From NCBI RefSeq assembly GCF_001999465.1, contig NZ_MQMF01000001.1, forward strand, positions 1,302,001 through 1,366,000: 64,000 nucleotides of DNA, written 5' to 3'. Position 1 is the stretch's first letter, and each line of letters begins with the position of its first letter. Both the position numbers and the translations under genes were made by a program. The DNA comes from Fictibacillus arsenicus (GTDB lineage: Bacteria > Bacillota > Bacilli > Bacillales > Fictibacillaceae). Shown here one piece after another: positions 16,801 to 25,947 of the stretch. The notes below the pieces were generated by a model. It did no database searches and was not told the DNA's origin. It saw only the letters and a list, made by a program, of their open reading frames with translations.

Positions 16801-17994
16801 ATGAAAAAAGTAATACTTACTTTTGCTCTCATAATTCTAATAGGTGCACTGGTGGTGTATAACCTTTTTTGGGGTCAAAGTATTGATGCGTCATACTCCC
16901 TTGAAAAAGAAGATATTCAGAATAAAAATTTTTTAGAGGATAAAAAAGCCGTTTTGTATTTTTCTACGACAGCAGACCAAGATATGGACGACAAAGGAAT
17001 CAGTCTTGCTGTTTTTCTCAATGATAAAGGTGAAGCAGATGTTTACCAAATGAAGGGGTTAGAGTTAGGAAGTCTCTCCGTTCATAGCCGTGAGCTTATG
17101 CTAACAGATAAAAACTCAGTTAGACTGATAGGTAAAAACTATAAAGAGTTCAAGATGAAGAAGCCTCAGTATACAGGGGAACGAGCAGGTTATTTAAAAA
17201 GCAAAAATTTTCACGTTACAATTTTTAATACAGGTGTTAATAAAAACGGAGGATATGATTCCAATGTATGGTTTGGCAACAACAGCGGAATTCAAACAGC
17301 CAATATTCCTCATTATATTCTAGCTTCAGGAATCACAGATAACGAAGTATTGATTTTGACTCAAGATACTGAACAGAATCTATATAAGTTAAGAAATGTA
17401 ATGTTTACAGAAAATAATGTAAACGTGCAAGATCTTGTTACATTAGAAAATAAAACGAACTCCGAATTCTCAGTCCGGTCTCCTATCATGAGTGATGCTG
17501 AATTCTATTATTTTATTTTGAGTGAATTTGTAAATGATACTAGTGAAAATACTATATTGTTTCGGGTTCACAAAAAAACACTGAAACAAGAAAAAATTCT
17601 GTTAGCTTCTTTTTCGAACAAAAAGCATCCCACAGCGGCCATTCCATATAACGTGAAAAACTCTGCGCACCTGAATAATCAAGTTCTATATTATTTAAAT
17701 GGTCTTGGGGAGATCATCACTTTCGACACACAAACAAGTAAGGTAAAAACATCCTTCACCATAAAAAATGCTACCCAAGACGGTGTGCGACATAACGAGG
17801 AAATCTTTTTTAATAGAGAGCATGTATACGTTGTACGATATGCTGAAGAAATGAAAGAAAAATATTTTATTGAAAATTACTCATTAATTACCGGAGAAAG
17901 AATCAAAACTATTAAAATAAATGGACTAAATGAGATCCTGAAATCTGTTAAAGGCAAATCTATTTACTCCTATGATTTTAAAATGCTGAAGTAA
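16801..17994 (+). CDS. Unrecognised membrane-anchored extracytoplasmic protein
   Basis: About 397 residues. The ATG at 16801 follows AAAAGGAG with good spacing; an ATG at 16798 is immediately adjacent. One N-terminal membrane segment (VILTFALIILIGALVVYNLFW) is followed by a long, strand-rich domain with no cysteine pattern or catalytic motif I recognise; it may be a beta-propeller. Architecture resembles the front part of the 10360 protein, but I see no clear sequence similarity. It probably sits outside the membrane. The following terminator at 18000 is shared with the MFS gene. Confidence 0.7.
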   Translation: MKKVILTFALIILIGALVVYNLFWGQSIDASYSLEKEDIQNKNFLEDKKAVLYFSTTADQDMDDKGISLAVFLNDKGEADVYQMKGLELGSLSVHSRELMLTDKNSVRLIGKNYKEFKMKKPQYTGERAGYLKSKNFHVTIFNTGVNKNGGYDSNVWFGNNSGIQTANIPHYILASGITDNEVLILTQDTEQNLYKLRNVMFTENNVNVQDLVTLENKTNSEFSVRSPIMSDAEFYYFILSEFVNDTSENTILFRVHKKTLKQEKILLASFSNKKHPTAAIPYNVKNSAHLNNQVLYYLNGLGEIITFDTQTSKVKTSFTIKNATQDGVRHNEEIFFNREHVYVVRYAEEMKEKYFIENYSLITGERIKTIKINGLNEILKSVKGKSIYSYDFKMLK

Positions 17995-17999
17995 CAAAA

Positions 18000-18040
18000 A
18001 AGTGTAAGCCGTTTGGATTTTACCGAACTGGCTTACACTT
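18000..18040. terminator. Bidirectional terminator overlapping the MFS stop codon
   Basis: AAGTGTAAGCC and GGCTTACACTT form an 11 bp stem, extended inside by GTTTGG/CCGAAC pairing. A tracts lie left and T-rich sequence right. The last codons AAA GTG TAA of the minus-strand MFS gene are part of the stem. Confidence 0.9.
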
Positions 18041-19370
18041 TGCTCTTTATTTTAAAATGATAGATTGAGATTGCTGCACACACGAGAATCGTATAGAAAA
18101 TAAACACATTGCGGTATACGACTTCTAATGCAAATGCTCTTTGTCCTTCAATCAAGAGTCCCGCTATCGCCACACCTAGTGCTCCACCGAAGAATTGTAC
18201 AAGCTGGAGCATCCCCATGCCAGAACCTACTTCGTCTTTATTTAAGATTCTAGAATTCTCGTTTGCCAGACTAGAAGTGAGACTGGAAAACCCTATGCTC
18301 GTAAACATATAAAAGATAGCTGTCATATAGAACGCCTTTGTGCCAAGCAGCGAGAAAAGCACAGCCGATATCAGCAGCGACAGAAGACCCGCGCGCATGA
18401 CAGGAAGATTGCCGAACCGATCGATCCAGCGCCCGACATATATTGCAGCAAACGCGGAAAGCATGGCACCTGGAAAGATAACCAAACCTATCACAGCCGG
18501 TTCTTTTTGAAACAGATTCGCAAGCATTACAGGCATAACAAACAAGAAAGCAAAATGAGTCATGAACGCTATAAGTCCCACAAACAAAAGCGACACATAA
18601 CTGCTGTTTTTAAACAGGTTGATCCGTATAAAAGGCTCTGCTTTTTTCTTTGAATACAATACAAGAATCGTAAAGAACAAAACGCTCAATCCAAGCTGCC
18701 AAAAAGCGAACGAGGAAAGATAGAGTAAAAGAGTTGTAACTCCTCCACCCGTTAACAGGGCTCCGCCAAAATCAAACGAACCGGACCTTCTCTGTTCTAC
18801 AGGCAGATATATTTTAAAAACAGGCAGCAGCAGCAAAACCAGTCCTGTTACGATAAATAAGAAGTTCCATCCGAAAAGCTGTGTGATGCCTCCGCCAATC
18901 ACTGGTCCGAGTCCAAAACCAAGAGATGCAGCCGACGAAATAAAAGACATTGCACGCCCTCGTCTTGAGATCGGAATATACCTTGTCGCAAGCACCATTC
19001 CGAGTCCAGGAACCGCTCCGGCTCCCGTCGCCTGTACCATGCGGCTGACTAGCACAAAAGCAAAGCTGTTAGCAAAATAGCCGATGATCGATGCAATTCC
19101 TAATATCACTAGCCCCGTCGTCAACAACCTTCCAATCGGGATAAAATCAGACAAACGACTGAATGTAATCGTGGACAAGGCAAACACAATGGAATAGCCT
19201 GAAACAATCCAGGAACCAGCTGTCGGACTTAACTCAAACTGTGAAATGACACTCGGAAGAGCAACATTAAACATGGTTGTGTTCATGACAACCAGCCAGA
19301 CTGTTAAACTCCATAAAGGGATAATCCGATTTTCCTGAATCGCGCCAAAACGCGCTTCTTCAGCAGCCAT
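18033..19370 (-). CDS. MFS efflux transporter, Tet(L)/DHA2-like
   Basis: 445-residue proton-coupled drug/metabolite efflux permease. An N-terminal helix MNTTMFNVALPSVISQFELS and the motif WIVSGYSIVFALSTITFSRLSD place it with the DHA2/Tet(L)-like MFS group. SRMVQATGAGAVPGLGMVLATRYIP and GFGLGPVIGGGI (motif C-like) support this. I count 12 to 14 hydrophobic helices. I chose the ATG at 19370 behind AGAGGTG; an ATG at 19388 lacks a site. Substrate unknown; the name should not be read as proof of tetracycline resistance. Confidence 0.85.
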   Translation of the reverse strand: MAAEEARFGAIQENRIIPLWSLTVWLVVMNTTMFNVALPSVISQFELSPTAGSWIVSGYSIVFALSTITFSRLSDFIPIGRLLTTGLVILGIASIIGYFANSFAFVLVSRMVQATGAGAVPGLGMVLATRYIPISRRGRAMSFISSAASLGFGLGPVIGGGITQLFGWNFLFIVTGLVLLLLPVFKIYLPVEQRRSGSFDFGGALLTGGGVTTLLLYLSSFAFWQLGLSVLFFTILVLYSKKKAEPFIRINLFKNSSYVSLLFVGLIAFMTHFAFLFVMPVMLANLFQKEPAVIGLVIFPGAMLSAFAAIYVGRWIDRFGNLPVMRAGLLSLLISAVLFSLLGTKAFYMTAIFYMFTSIGFSSLTSSLANENSRILNKDEVGSGMGMLQLVQFFGGALGVAIAGLLIEGQRAFALEVVYRNVFIFYTILVCAAISIYHFKIKSKV

Positions 19371-19527
19371 TGTGTTCACCTCTTTCATCTAAAACAATAT
19401 TTCCTATCTTAGCATGAGAAGAAATTAAAAATCTTTTAATTTGCTTAGTAAAATTTACACTTTGTTAGATTTTTTTCAAGAAAGCTAAAATGATATGATA
19501 AAGGTAGTTAGCATAGGAGGTATTCTC

Positions 19528-20151
19528 ATGAAATTATTTTTGTTAGGAGCTTCGGGAAGAGTCGGTCAAAAGGTTGCCGAACTATCCATTCAAGAAGGAT
19601 TGAAAGTGCACGCCCTCCTTCGAAATCCAGAGAACGTCCCTTCATCAATATTAGAAAAAATAACGTATACACATGGAAATGTCTTAAATAAAGAGCATAT
19701 AGAAGAAGCCATATCGGGTAGCGATATGGTAGTTAGCGCTTTATCCACAGACGGAGGAAACGTTCTTTCTGAAAGCATGTCGCTGATTATTGAGGCAATG
19801 AAAAAAGAAGGCATATCGCGTATCATATCGGTCGGTACCGCTGGAATATTGCAAAGCCGCACTGAACCTGATTTGCTGCGTTATCAATCTTCTGAATCAA
19901 AGCGAAAACTAACAAGAGCTGCTGAAGATCATCACCAAGCGTATACTCTTTTAAAAGAAAGCGGTCTGGACTGGACAATTGTTTGTCCCACTTACCTGCC
20001 AGACGGAGACGCTACGGGTGTATATCGGGTGGAAAAAGATTTCTTGCCTTTAGACGGAAGCAAAATCAGTACAGGAGACACCGCACATTTCACTTTTTCA
20101 CTAATTAAAGAGCCGCGTTTCGTTAAATCCCGCGTCGGTATCGCTTACTAA
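19528..20151 (+). CDS. NAD(P)H-binding protein (atypical SDR, NmrA-like)
   Basis: 207 residues. Rossmann N-terminus MKLFLLGASGRVGQKVAELS with the GxxGxxG pattern of atypical short-chain dehydrogenases, then SDMVVSALSTDGG and SGLDWTIVCPTYL, as in the NAD(P)-binding_10 family. The ATG is preceded by a textbook AGGAGG site. Cytosolic; possibly an oxidoreductase or redox sensor. It is transcribed divergently from the MFS gene and convergently with ctaM. Confidence 0.8.
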   Translation: MKLFLLGASGRVGQKVAELSIQEGLKVHALLRNPENVPSSILEKITYTHGNVLNKEHIEEAISGSDMVVSALSTDGGNVLSESMSLIIEAMKKEGISRIISVGTAGILQSRTEPDLLRYQSSESKRKLTRAAEDHHQAYTLLKESGLDWTIVCPTYLPDGDATGVYRVEKDFLPLDGSKISTGDTAHFTFSLIKEPRFVKSRVGIAY

Positions 20152-20163
20152 GACAAAGCGATA

Positions 20164-20210
20164 TAAAAAAGACTTTTGCTGAAAAATTCTCAGCAAAAGC
20201 CTTCTTTTTT
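20164..20210. terminator. Bidirectional terminator between 19528 gene and ctaM
   Basis: GACTTTTGCTGA and TCAGCAAAAGCC arms with A-rich sequence left and TTCTTTTTT right. The ctaM stop codon overlaps its right edge. Confidence 0.88.
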
Positions 20211-20742
20211 ATGCATAATAAGGCGCTATCATCAAGTAGACGAGTACACCTGTTAAACTTACATATAGCCATAACGGCATCGTCCAGCGAGCGATCTTAC
20301 GGTGTTTCTCCACTTGCATGTTCAACCCGCGTGTTACGGTAATCAAAGCAAGCGGCACAATGACAATCGCAAGCAAAATGTGTGTGATCAAAATAAAGAA
20401 ATAAATGTACTTAAGCGGACCCTCTCCGCCATAAGATGTCGATTCTGTTAAATAGTGATACGTCACATAAGAAAGCAAAAAGAAAGTCGTACTCGTAAAT
20501 GCTGCAAAAATGAATCGTTTATGGAGCGTAATGTTCTTCTGCTTAATGAAATAAAGAGCAGCCAATAAAAAAACGAATGTAAAGCTGTTAAAGATTGCAT
20601 TTAATCGCGGCAGCAAAGTAACATCAAATGCGATCTCCCCTTCATACTCGGGCAAGAAGAAAAGCACCGCAACCAGTACATTGATCGCTATCGATAATCC
20701 GATAATAAGCGGTGTATAATTACGCTGTTTTGTTTCAGCCAT
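20209..20742 (-). CDS. ctaM: DUF420 membrane protein CtaM (YozB-like)
   Basis: 177 residues with about five membrane helices and conserved histidines in DUF420 positions (ITLHKRFIFAAFTSTTFFLLSYVTYHYL, FFILITHILLAI, EKHRKIARWTMPLW). CtaM is needed for maturation of heme-copper oxidases (aa3/caa3 type) in Gram-positive bacteria, acting in the membrane. No cta gene lies next to it here. Preceded by an AGGAG site. Confidence 0.82.
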   Translation of the reverse strand: MAETKQRNYTPLIIGLSIAINVLVAVLFFLPEYEGEIAFDVTLLPRLNAIFNSFTFVFLLAALYFIKQKNITLHKRFIFAAFTSTTFFLLSYVTYHYLTESTSYGGEGPLKYIYFFILITHILLAIVIVPLALITVTRGLNMQVEKHRKIARWTMPLWLYVSLTGVLVYLMIAPYYA

Positions 20743-20967
20743 AGTGTATTACTCCTTTTCAAAACAAAATGTAGTTTCTCATACCTTTTCTTCGCGTTTC
20801 CAACTTCATTTTACCATTCTGCACTCTAATTCCAAACTTAATAACCGCTGAAAACAGCATGCCCGATGCAAGTGTCAATAATTCTTCAAATAATGTACAG
20901 GTTTGGTTACGAAACTTACCTTACCGGGATACACCCCTAGGTATACATAACGTTTTTGGCGAGTAAC

Positions 20968-21072
20968 TCCAAAAGTTTTGGTCCCCATTCCAAAAATTTT
21001 GCTTATTTATCCATGAGTTTAGGCCTTAAATCCAAAAGTTTTTGCCTTTTATCCGCGAGATGTCAATCCTCG
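20968..21072. repeat. 21 bp-period degenerate array R1 (TCCAAAAGTTTTGG type)
   Basis: Five units begin with TCC at 20968, 20989, 21010, 21031 and 21052: exact 21 bp spacing. The shared core is TCCAAAAGTTTTGG, followed by a variable segment ending TTA/AAA. Units 1, 2 and 4 are close; units 3 and 5 are diverged. The array fills the spacer between the pepF terminator and the ctaM 5' region. Short frames through it have no ribosome binding site. Apart from the array, the 20743-21163 spacer is unremarkable. Confidence 0.75.
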
Positions 21073-21117
21073 ACAATTTCCGCACACTCCATACCCTGTA
21101 CCCTCTCTCATATAAAA

Positions 21118-21144
21118 AGAAAAAACCGGCAATCAGGCCGGTTT
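21118..21144 (-). terminator. pepF terminator
   Basis: On the minus strand AAACCGGCC-TGATT-GCCGGTTTTTTC, 20 bp after the pepF stop codon: a short GC-rich stem with a T-run. Confidence 0.88.
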
Positions 21145-21163
21145 CCCCTATCCGCAACACTTA

Positions 21164-22867
21164 TTAAGCTTTCGCAAACTGCTCCTCATCGATTGTTGCA
21201 AGGAACTTCTCTACTTCTCCTACCACTGACGATACACAGCCTTTTTCAAATGGCGAAATCAACCCTGCTTCTTCTACTAGCTTCGTAAATGGAAGGCTTC
21301 CTCCTTTTTGACAAAGAGCGAAATAATTTTCCCACGCACTTTCACGGTTTTCTATTGAACGCTTCCAGAACTGAAGCGCACAAATTTGTGCCAGAGTGTA
21401 GTCAATATAATAGAACGGTGAGCGAAAAATGTGACCCTGTCTATGCCAGAATCCGCCGTTTTCCAAATACTCCACTCCATCATAATCACGGTGAGGCAAG
21501 TATGTTTTTTCGAGCTCTTTCCATTTCGCTCGGCGCTCTGCCGGCGTCGCGTCTGGTTGGTCATAGACAAAGTGCTGGAACTCATCCACTGCCACACCGT
21601 ATGGAATGAATTCTACTGCCCCTGTTAAATGGGAGTATAAATACTTTTCCGTGTCTTTCCCAAACAGTTCCTCAATCCATGGATACGTTAAAAACTCCAT
21701 ACTCATGGAGTGAATCTCACAAGCCTCCAGTGTCGGGAATTGATATTCAGGCACTTCGTATCCGCGGCTTGTGTACATCTGAAATGCATGACCGATCTCA
21801 TGCAGCAGCACGCGCACATCGTTATCTGATCCGTTAAAATTCGTAAATATGAACGGAGCTTGATAATCCTGAAGATATGTACAATAACCGCCAGGAGCTT
21901 TACCTGCTTTGCTTTCGAGGTCCATTAACTCGTCTTCAGCCATATAGTTGAAGAAAGCACCCGTTTCTTGAGCGAGCCCTGCAAACACTAGCTTTGCCTT
22001 ATCAACAATCCAGCCCGCATCGCCCTGTGGTTTAGGGTTGCCTGTTGTAAAGCTGAACGGCTCATCATAAAACTTCAGTTCGTTTAATCCAATACGCTTT
22101 TGCTGCTTCACTCTTAATTTCGTGCAAAGCGGAACAATAATGTCTTTTACTTGTTCACGGAACACTTTTACATCTGCCGCATTATAATCCGTTCTTCCCA
22201 TTCGATCGTAGGCAAGCTCTGTGAAATTCTTATAGCCAAGTTTATGTGCGATCCTTGTGCGTAACTTTACGAGTTCGTCATAAATTGAATCGAATTTTTC
22301 TTCGTTCGACTTCAAGAATGCATTCCCAGCCAAACTGGCTGCTTTTCTTGTTTCTCGATCGGAAGACTGGCTGTACGGTGATAGCTGAGCAAGTGTCAGC
22401 TCTTTTCCTTCAAACTCAATTTTCGCTGAAGCCATTACTTTCACATATTCAGAGCTTAATTTATTTTCTAGTTTTAAATCTTCGAGAACATCATCGGAAT
22501 ATGTTTTGACTTTTAATTCAGCCAAACGGAACAGCTGGCTTCCCCACTTCTTTTCTAACTCATCTTTAAAAGGAGACTGCACAAGTGCCTCATGGAATGC
22601 TGTTACCATCCCTTGATAAACAGGAAGGTTTTCATCCATGAATGCCTGTTCTTCCTTATAATAAGTATCCTCCGTGTTAATCGTATGACGGATCTTAGCT
22701 AGTCTCGCTTTTGATTCAAAGCTGTTGCGCAGTGACACAACCTTTTTCATCGCTTCGTTCTGTTCATCTGCTGATGACGCATCACGAAAAATCTGTACTG
22801 CATCTTCAAAAGCTTTTTTCAGTTCTTCTACATTCGGTCTTTCATATGTAAATTCACTAAATTTCAT
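21164..22867 (-). CDS. M3 family oligoendopeptidase (PepF-like)
   Basis: 567-residue cytosolic zinc oligopeptidase of family M3. The HExxH motif LLHEIGHAFQMYTS lies near residue 350, with the third ligand Glu in LEACEIHSMSMEF downstream. It is typical of the M3 oligoendopeptidase group of Bacillus, which degrades short peptides. Monocistronic: its terminator is at 21118 and a divergent regulator gene lies upstream. The ATG is preceded by GGGGGC. Confidence 0.92.
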   Translation of the reverse strand: MKFSEFTYERPNVEELKKAFEDAVQIFRDASSADEQNEAMKKVVSLRNSFESKARLAKIRHTINTEDTYYKEEQAFMDENLPVYQGMVTAFHEALVQSPFKDELEKKWGSQLFRLAELKVKTYSDDVLEDLKLENKLSSEYVKVMASAKIEFEGKELTLAQLSPYSQSSDRETRKAASLAGNAFLKSNEEKFDSIYDELVKLRTRIAHKLGYKNFTELAYDRMGRTDYNAADVKVFREQVKDIIVPLCTKLRVKQQKRIGLNELKFYDEPFSFTTGNPKPQGDAGWIVDKAKLVFAGLAQETGAFFNYMAEDELMDLESKAGKAPGGYCTYLQDYQAPFIFTNFNGSDNDVRVLLHEIGHAFQMYTSRGYEVPEYQFPTLEACEIHSMSMEFLTYPWIEELFGKDTEKYLYSHLTGAVEFIPYGVAVDEFQHFVYDQPDATPAERRAKWKELEKTYLPHRDYDGVEYLENGGFWHRQGHIFRSPFYYIDYTLAQICALQFWKRSIENRESAWENYFALCQKGGSLPFTKLVEEAGLISPFEKGCVSSVVGEVEKFLATIDEEQFAKA

Positions 22868-22986
22868 TTAGATGCCCCCTATAAATTTTGCTTTATACCA
22901 ATTTCTACAAACCGCTCCCTTTCTCCTGTAATATCCCATACTTTTTCGGTAGAATAAAGGCAGAAGAGTTGAAGGCGGGAGAACAG

Positions 22987-24219
22987 ATGAAAGAGTATCA
23001 AACAGATCCTTTTAAAGGCACATTCGGAAGTCTCGAAAATTTAGCTGATAAAATCAGTGATGTTTTGTCATGCCCTGTTACCATTGAAGATCAGAACCAC
23101 CGTCTGCTTGCATACAGTACGCATGAAGACGGCACAGACCCTGCACGAGTCGCAACGATCATCGGTCGGCGCGTTCCTGAAAAAGTCGTGAACAGCCTCT
23201 GGAAAGACGGAGTAATACCGAGACTGCAGGAAAGTGATGATCCCGTTCGGGTAAGTTCCATTCAAAAAGTCGGGCTGGGAGATCGAGTTGCTGTATCCAT
23301 CAGGAAAAACAGCGAGGTCCTTGGGTATATATGGGTTCTTGAGGTTGAGAAAAAGCTAACTGCAGATGACATGCATCTTTTAAAGCTAGCTGCTGTATCC
23401 TCTAAAAGCCAGCTGCTTCAAATGCAGATCGGGACAAAAAAGAAAGAAGAAAATCGCCAGGAGCTTTTTTGGAAGATGCTGACCGGCAACCTTCCTCAAG
23501 AAGAACGTATTTTAGAAAAACTGCATGAACTTAATATATTGCCTGTTCTCCCTGCTGTCGTTTTTATTTTACAGCTGGAGGAAGAAATCACACCTGCCTT
23601 AGAAAAAGATATTTTATACCTGGCTGCTGTTAATCAAAAGATCAATGTTCTTTTATCTGCAGCAGATTCGAACCAAATGCTGCTGCTCGCCTCCCCAGTC
23701 GGGAAAGAACAGCCGCTGGATCTGGCAAAATCGTTCGTCGAGTCATTTTTCACTCATATGAAAGAGCGTTTTTCTGTCTCGGAAATAAAAGCAGCCTACG
23801 GAAGTCTAGTTACATCGTTCTCACAAGTAGAGAAAAGCTATAAAGAAGCATCCAGTGTATTAGCTGTACAAGAAAAACTCGGCGGGGAGACACTTTCTTT
23901 AACCGGTTATCACGAACTTGGTATTTACCAATTTTTAGATGCGATTTATGAAAAACAACAAAGACAAGGCTATCAGAACGAAATGCTTAGGACCCTGCAG
24001 GAATATGATCGGCTTCACAAAACAGAGCTTTATCACACATTAGAGACCTATCTGACAATGGATGAAAACCTAAATAAATCCTCAGAAGTGCTTCATATCC
24101 ATATGAATACACTGCTTTACCGGTTAAAACGAATCGGAGAAATCACGAACATCGATCTGAAAAGTCCTCATCAAAAGATCATGATCTATTTGGATTTCAA
24201 GATAAATAGGTTGTTCTAG
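22987..24219 (+). CDS. adeR: PucR-family regulator AdeR-like, activator of ald
   Basis: 410 residues. N-terminal sensing region (residues 1-160, GAF-like), a middle GGDEF-related CdaR segment, and a C-terminal PucR helix-turn-helix (LETYLTMDENLNKSSEVLHIHMNTLLYRLKRIGEI). I chose the ATG at 22987 behind GGCGGGAGAACAG. The next gene is ald (alanine dehydrogenase), the same arrangement as adeR (yukF)-ald in Bacillus subtilis, where AdeR activates ald. A terminator at 24463 separates the two genes, so ald has its own promoter. Confidence 0.85.
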   Translation: MKEYQTDPFKGTFGSLENLADKISDVLSCPVTIEDQNHRLLAYSTHEDGTDPARVATIIGRRVPEKVVNSLWKDGVIPRLQESDDPVRVSSIQKVGLGDRVAVSIRKNSEVLGYIWVLEVEKKLTADDMHLLKLAAVSSKSQLLQMQIGTKKKEENRQELFWKMLTGNLPQEERILEKLHELNILPVLPAVVFILQLEEEITPALEKDILYLAAVNQKINVLLSAADSNQMLLLASPVGKEQPLDLAKSFVESFFTHMKERFSVSEIKAAYGSLVTSFSQVEKSYKEASSVLAVQEKLGGETLSLTGYHELGIYQFLDAIYEKQQRQGYQNEMLRTLQEYDRLHKTELYHTLETYLTMDENLNKSSEVLHIHMNTLLYRLKRIGEITNIDLKSPHQKIMIYLDFKINRLF

Positions 24220-24287
24220 AAGGTTTTTCCCTTAAAGATAGTTGCTATTTGATGGTTTTTGATGTTTGGATACTCATCTTTGACTAA

Positions 24288-24414
24288 TTGATTGGAGTGC
24301 AAGGTGCGAGACTCCTGAGGGATCAGCGGGACAGGTGAGACTCCTAAAGGCGCAAAGCGGCAGGAGGCTCACCGCACGCCCCTAGGAAAGCGAGCATCCT
24401 GGAACGGAAATCAA
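24288..24414 (+). repeat. Dispersed GC-rich repeat, copy C
   Basis: About 127 bp from TTGATTGGAGTGCAAGG to GGAACGGAAATCAA. It contains GCGAGACTCC, GGGACAGGTGAGACTCC and GAGGCTCACCGCACGCCCC. It lies between the adeR stop codon and the adeR terminator, so it is transcribed in the 3' untranslated region. The left flank TACTCATCTTTGACTAA matches copies E and F (CTTTGAxTAG). Confidence 0.92.
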
Positions 24415-24462
24415 TACTACCAAATCACTAGCAAAATTTACGAAAAGAATCTCTTTAGAGAA

Positions 24463-24500
24463 AGCATTTGTGAATTATCACAAATACTTTTTTTGTTTTT
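24463..24500 (+). terminator. adeR terminator
   Basis: GCATTTGTGA and TCACAAATAC arms with a 4-base loop, followed by TTTTTTTG. Lies 244 bp after the adeR stop codon, after repeat copy C. Confidence 0.85.
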
Positions 24501-24598
24501 CTAGATTCTTAACAATGAAAAGCCAACTCCCTCCTTTTATACTGAAACCACAATTGAAAACGCACTCAACGAGTTTATTTATATAGGAGGATTCACAA

Positions 24599-25729
24599 AT
24601 GATTATTGGGGTTCCAGCAGAAATTAAAAACAACGAAAACCGCGTTGCGATCACGCCATCAGGTGTAATGACGTTAACAGCGGCTGGCCACACTGTATTC
24701 GTTGAAAACAATGCAGGTGAAGGAAGCGGATTTACAAACGAAGATTATGCAGCAGCAGGCGCGCAAATCTTAGAAGATGTTAAAGATGTATGGGCAGCAG
24801 AAATGGTAATGAAGGTTAAAGAACCTCTAGCTTCTGAATACAAATACTTCCGTTCAGATCTAATTCTGTTTACATACCTTCACTTAGCAGCTGAGCCAGC
24901 ATTGGCAAAAGCTCTTACTGAAAGCGGCGTAACAGCAATCGCTTATGAAACAGTAGAATTCAACCGCACTCTTCCATTATTAACACCAATGAGTGAAGTT
25001 GCAGGACGTATGTCTGCGCAAATCGGTGCACAATTCCTAGAGAAGCCAAAAGGCGGAAAAGGTATTCTACTTGCAGGCGTTCCTGGCGTTCGCCGCGGTA
25101 AAGTTACAATCATCGGAGGCGGCGTTGTTGGTACCAACGCAGCTAAAGTTGCGATCGGACTTGGTGCAGATGTTACAATCATCGACCTTAGCCCAGACCG
25201 TCTTCGCCAATTAGATGATATTTTCGGAAACAGCATTCAAACATTAATGTCTAACCCATTAAATATTGCACAAGCCGTAGCTGAATCTGATCTAGTTATC
25301 GGAGCAGTTCTTATCCCAGGAGCAAAAGCACCTAAGCTTGTAACAGAAGAGATGATCAAAGCAATGACTCCAGGATCTGTTGTTGTTGATGTAGCAATCG
25401 ACCAAGGCGGTATCTTTGAAACCGTTGACCGCATCACGACACACGACAACCCAACTTACGACAAGCACGGAGTTGTTCACTATGCAGTAGCGAACATGCC
25501 TGGTGCAGTGCCTCGTACTTCAACGATTGCTCTAACAAACGTAACAGTACCTTACGCGCTTCAAATCGCTAACAAAGGTGCACAAAAAGCGATCGCTGAT
25601 AATCCGTCTCTAAAAGCTGGTCTTAACACAGCTGGCGGTTATGTAACATACGAAGCAGTTGCAGCTGACCTTGGCTACGATTATGTTGCACCTGAAGCAG
25701 CTTTAGAAAAAGCGGTTCAAACTGTATAA
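24599..25729 (+). CDS. ald: Alanine dehydrogenase
   Basis: 376 residues, the family length. NAD-dependent reversible deamination of L-alanine to pyruvate and ammonia, cytosolic hexamer. N-terminal [22 protein letters not shown] with the family Arg and Lys, catalytic His in [11 protein letters not shown] (near residue 96), and an NAD-binding motif [24 protein letters not shown]. The ATG follows an ATAGGAGG site. Codon usage is highly biased toward preferred codons, which suggests strong expression. Expected to be activated by the adjacent AdeR. Confidence 0.96.
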   Translation: MIIGVPAEIKNNENRVAITPSGVMTLTAAGHTVFVENNAGEGSGFTNEDYAAAGAQILEDVKDVWAAEMVMKVKEPLASEYKYFRSDLILFTYLHLAAEPALAKALTESGVTAIAYETVEFNRTLPLLTPMSEVAGRMSAQIGAQFLEKPKGGKGILLAGVPGVRRGKVTIIGGGVVGTNAAKVAIGLGADVTIIDLSPDRLRQLDDIFGNSIQTLMSNPLNIAQAVAESDLVIGAVLIPGAKAPKLVTEEMIKAMTPGSVVVDVAIDQGGIFETVDRITTHDNPTYDKHGVVHYAVANMPGAVPRTSTIALTNVTVPYALQIANKGAQKAIADNPSLKAGLNTAGGYVTYEAVAADLGYDYVAPEAALEKAVQTV

Positions 25730-25747
25730 TTAACTTTTGATAATGAA

Positions 25748-25774
25748 AAGCATCCCAACTGGGGTGTTTTTTAT
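25748..25774 (+). terminator. ald terminator
   Basis: AGCATCCC-AACT-GGGGTG stem followed by TTTTTTATTTT, 19 bp after the ald stop codon. Confidence 0.88.
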
Positions 25775-25903
25775 TTTCCGGGAAATTTTTGTCGAATTTT
25801 CGAATCTCTAATCTATATACAAAAACTGCTGCAGGAACTTCTAGTAATTGATTATTAACATAAACTGACTTATAATGGGAAACTGTTGTAATTTATGTAT
25901 TTT

Positions 25904-25941
25904 CGCGGTTCGAAAACTCCCGCGTTAACAAAACTAGGAGG
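25904..25941 (+). ncRNA. PreQ1-I riboswitch
   Basis: CGCGGTTC-GAAAACT-CCCGCG forms the short hairpin with the GGTTC...CCC pattern. TTAACAAAACTAGGAGG follows, where the A-rich tail can form the class I pseudoknot and the GGAGG ribosome binding site is included. The start codon is at 25948. The placement implies translational repression by preQ1, consistent with the downstream gene being a queuosine precursor transporter. Confidence 0.88.
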
Positions 25942-25947
25942 AATTAT

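Noticed and set aside
20956-21288. Possible 110-residue gene upstream of ctaM
   Set aside because: It is produced by reading through the 21 bp array and into the antisense of the pepF 3' end; no ribosome binding site.
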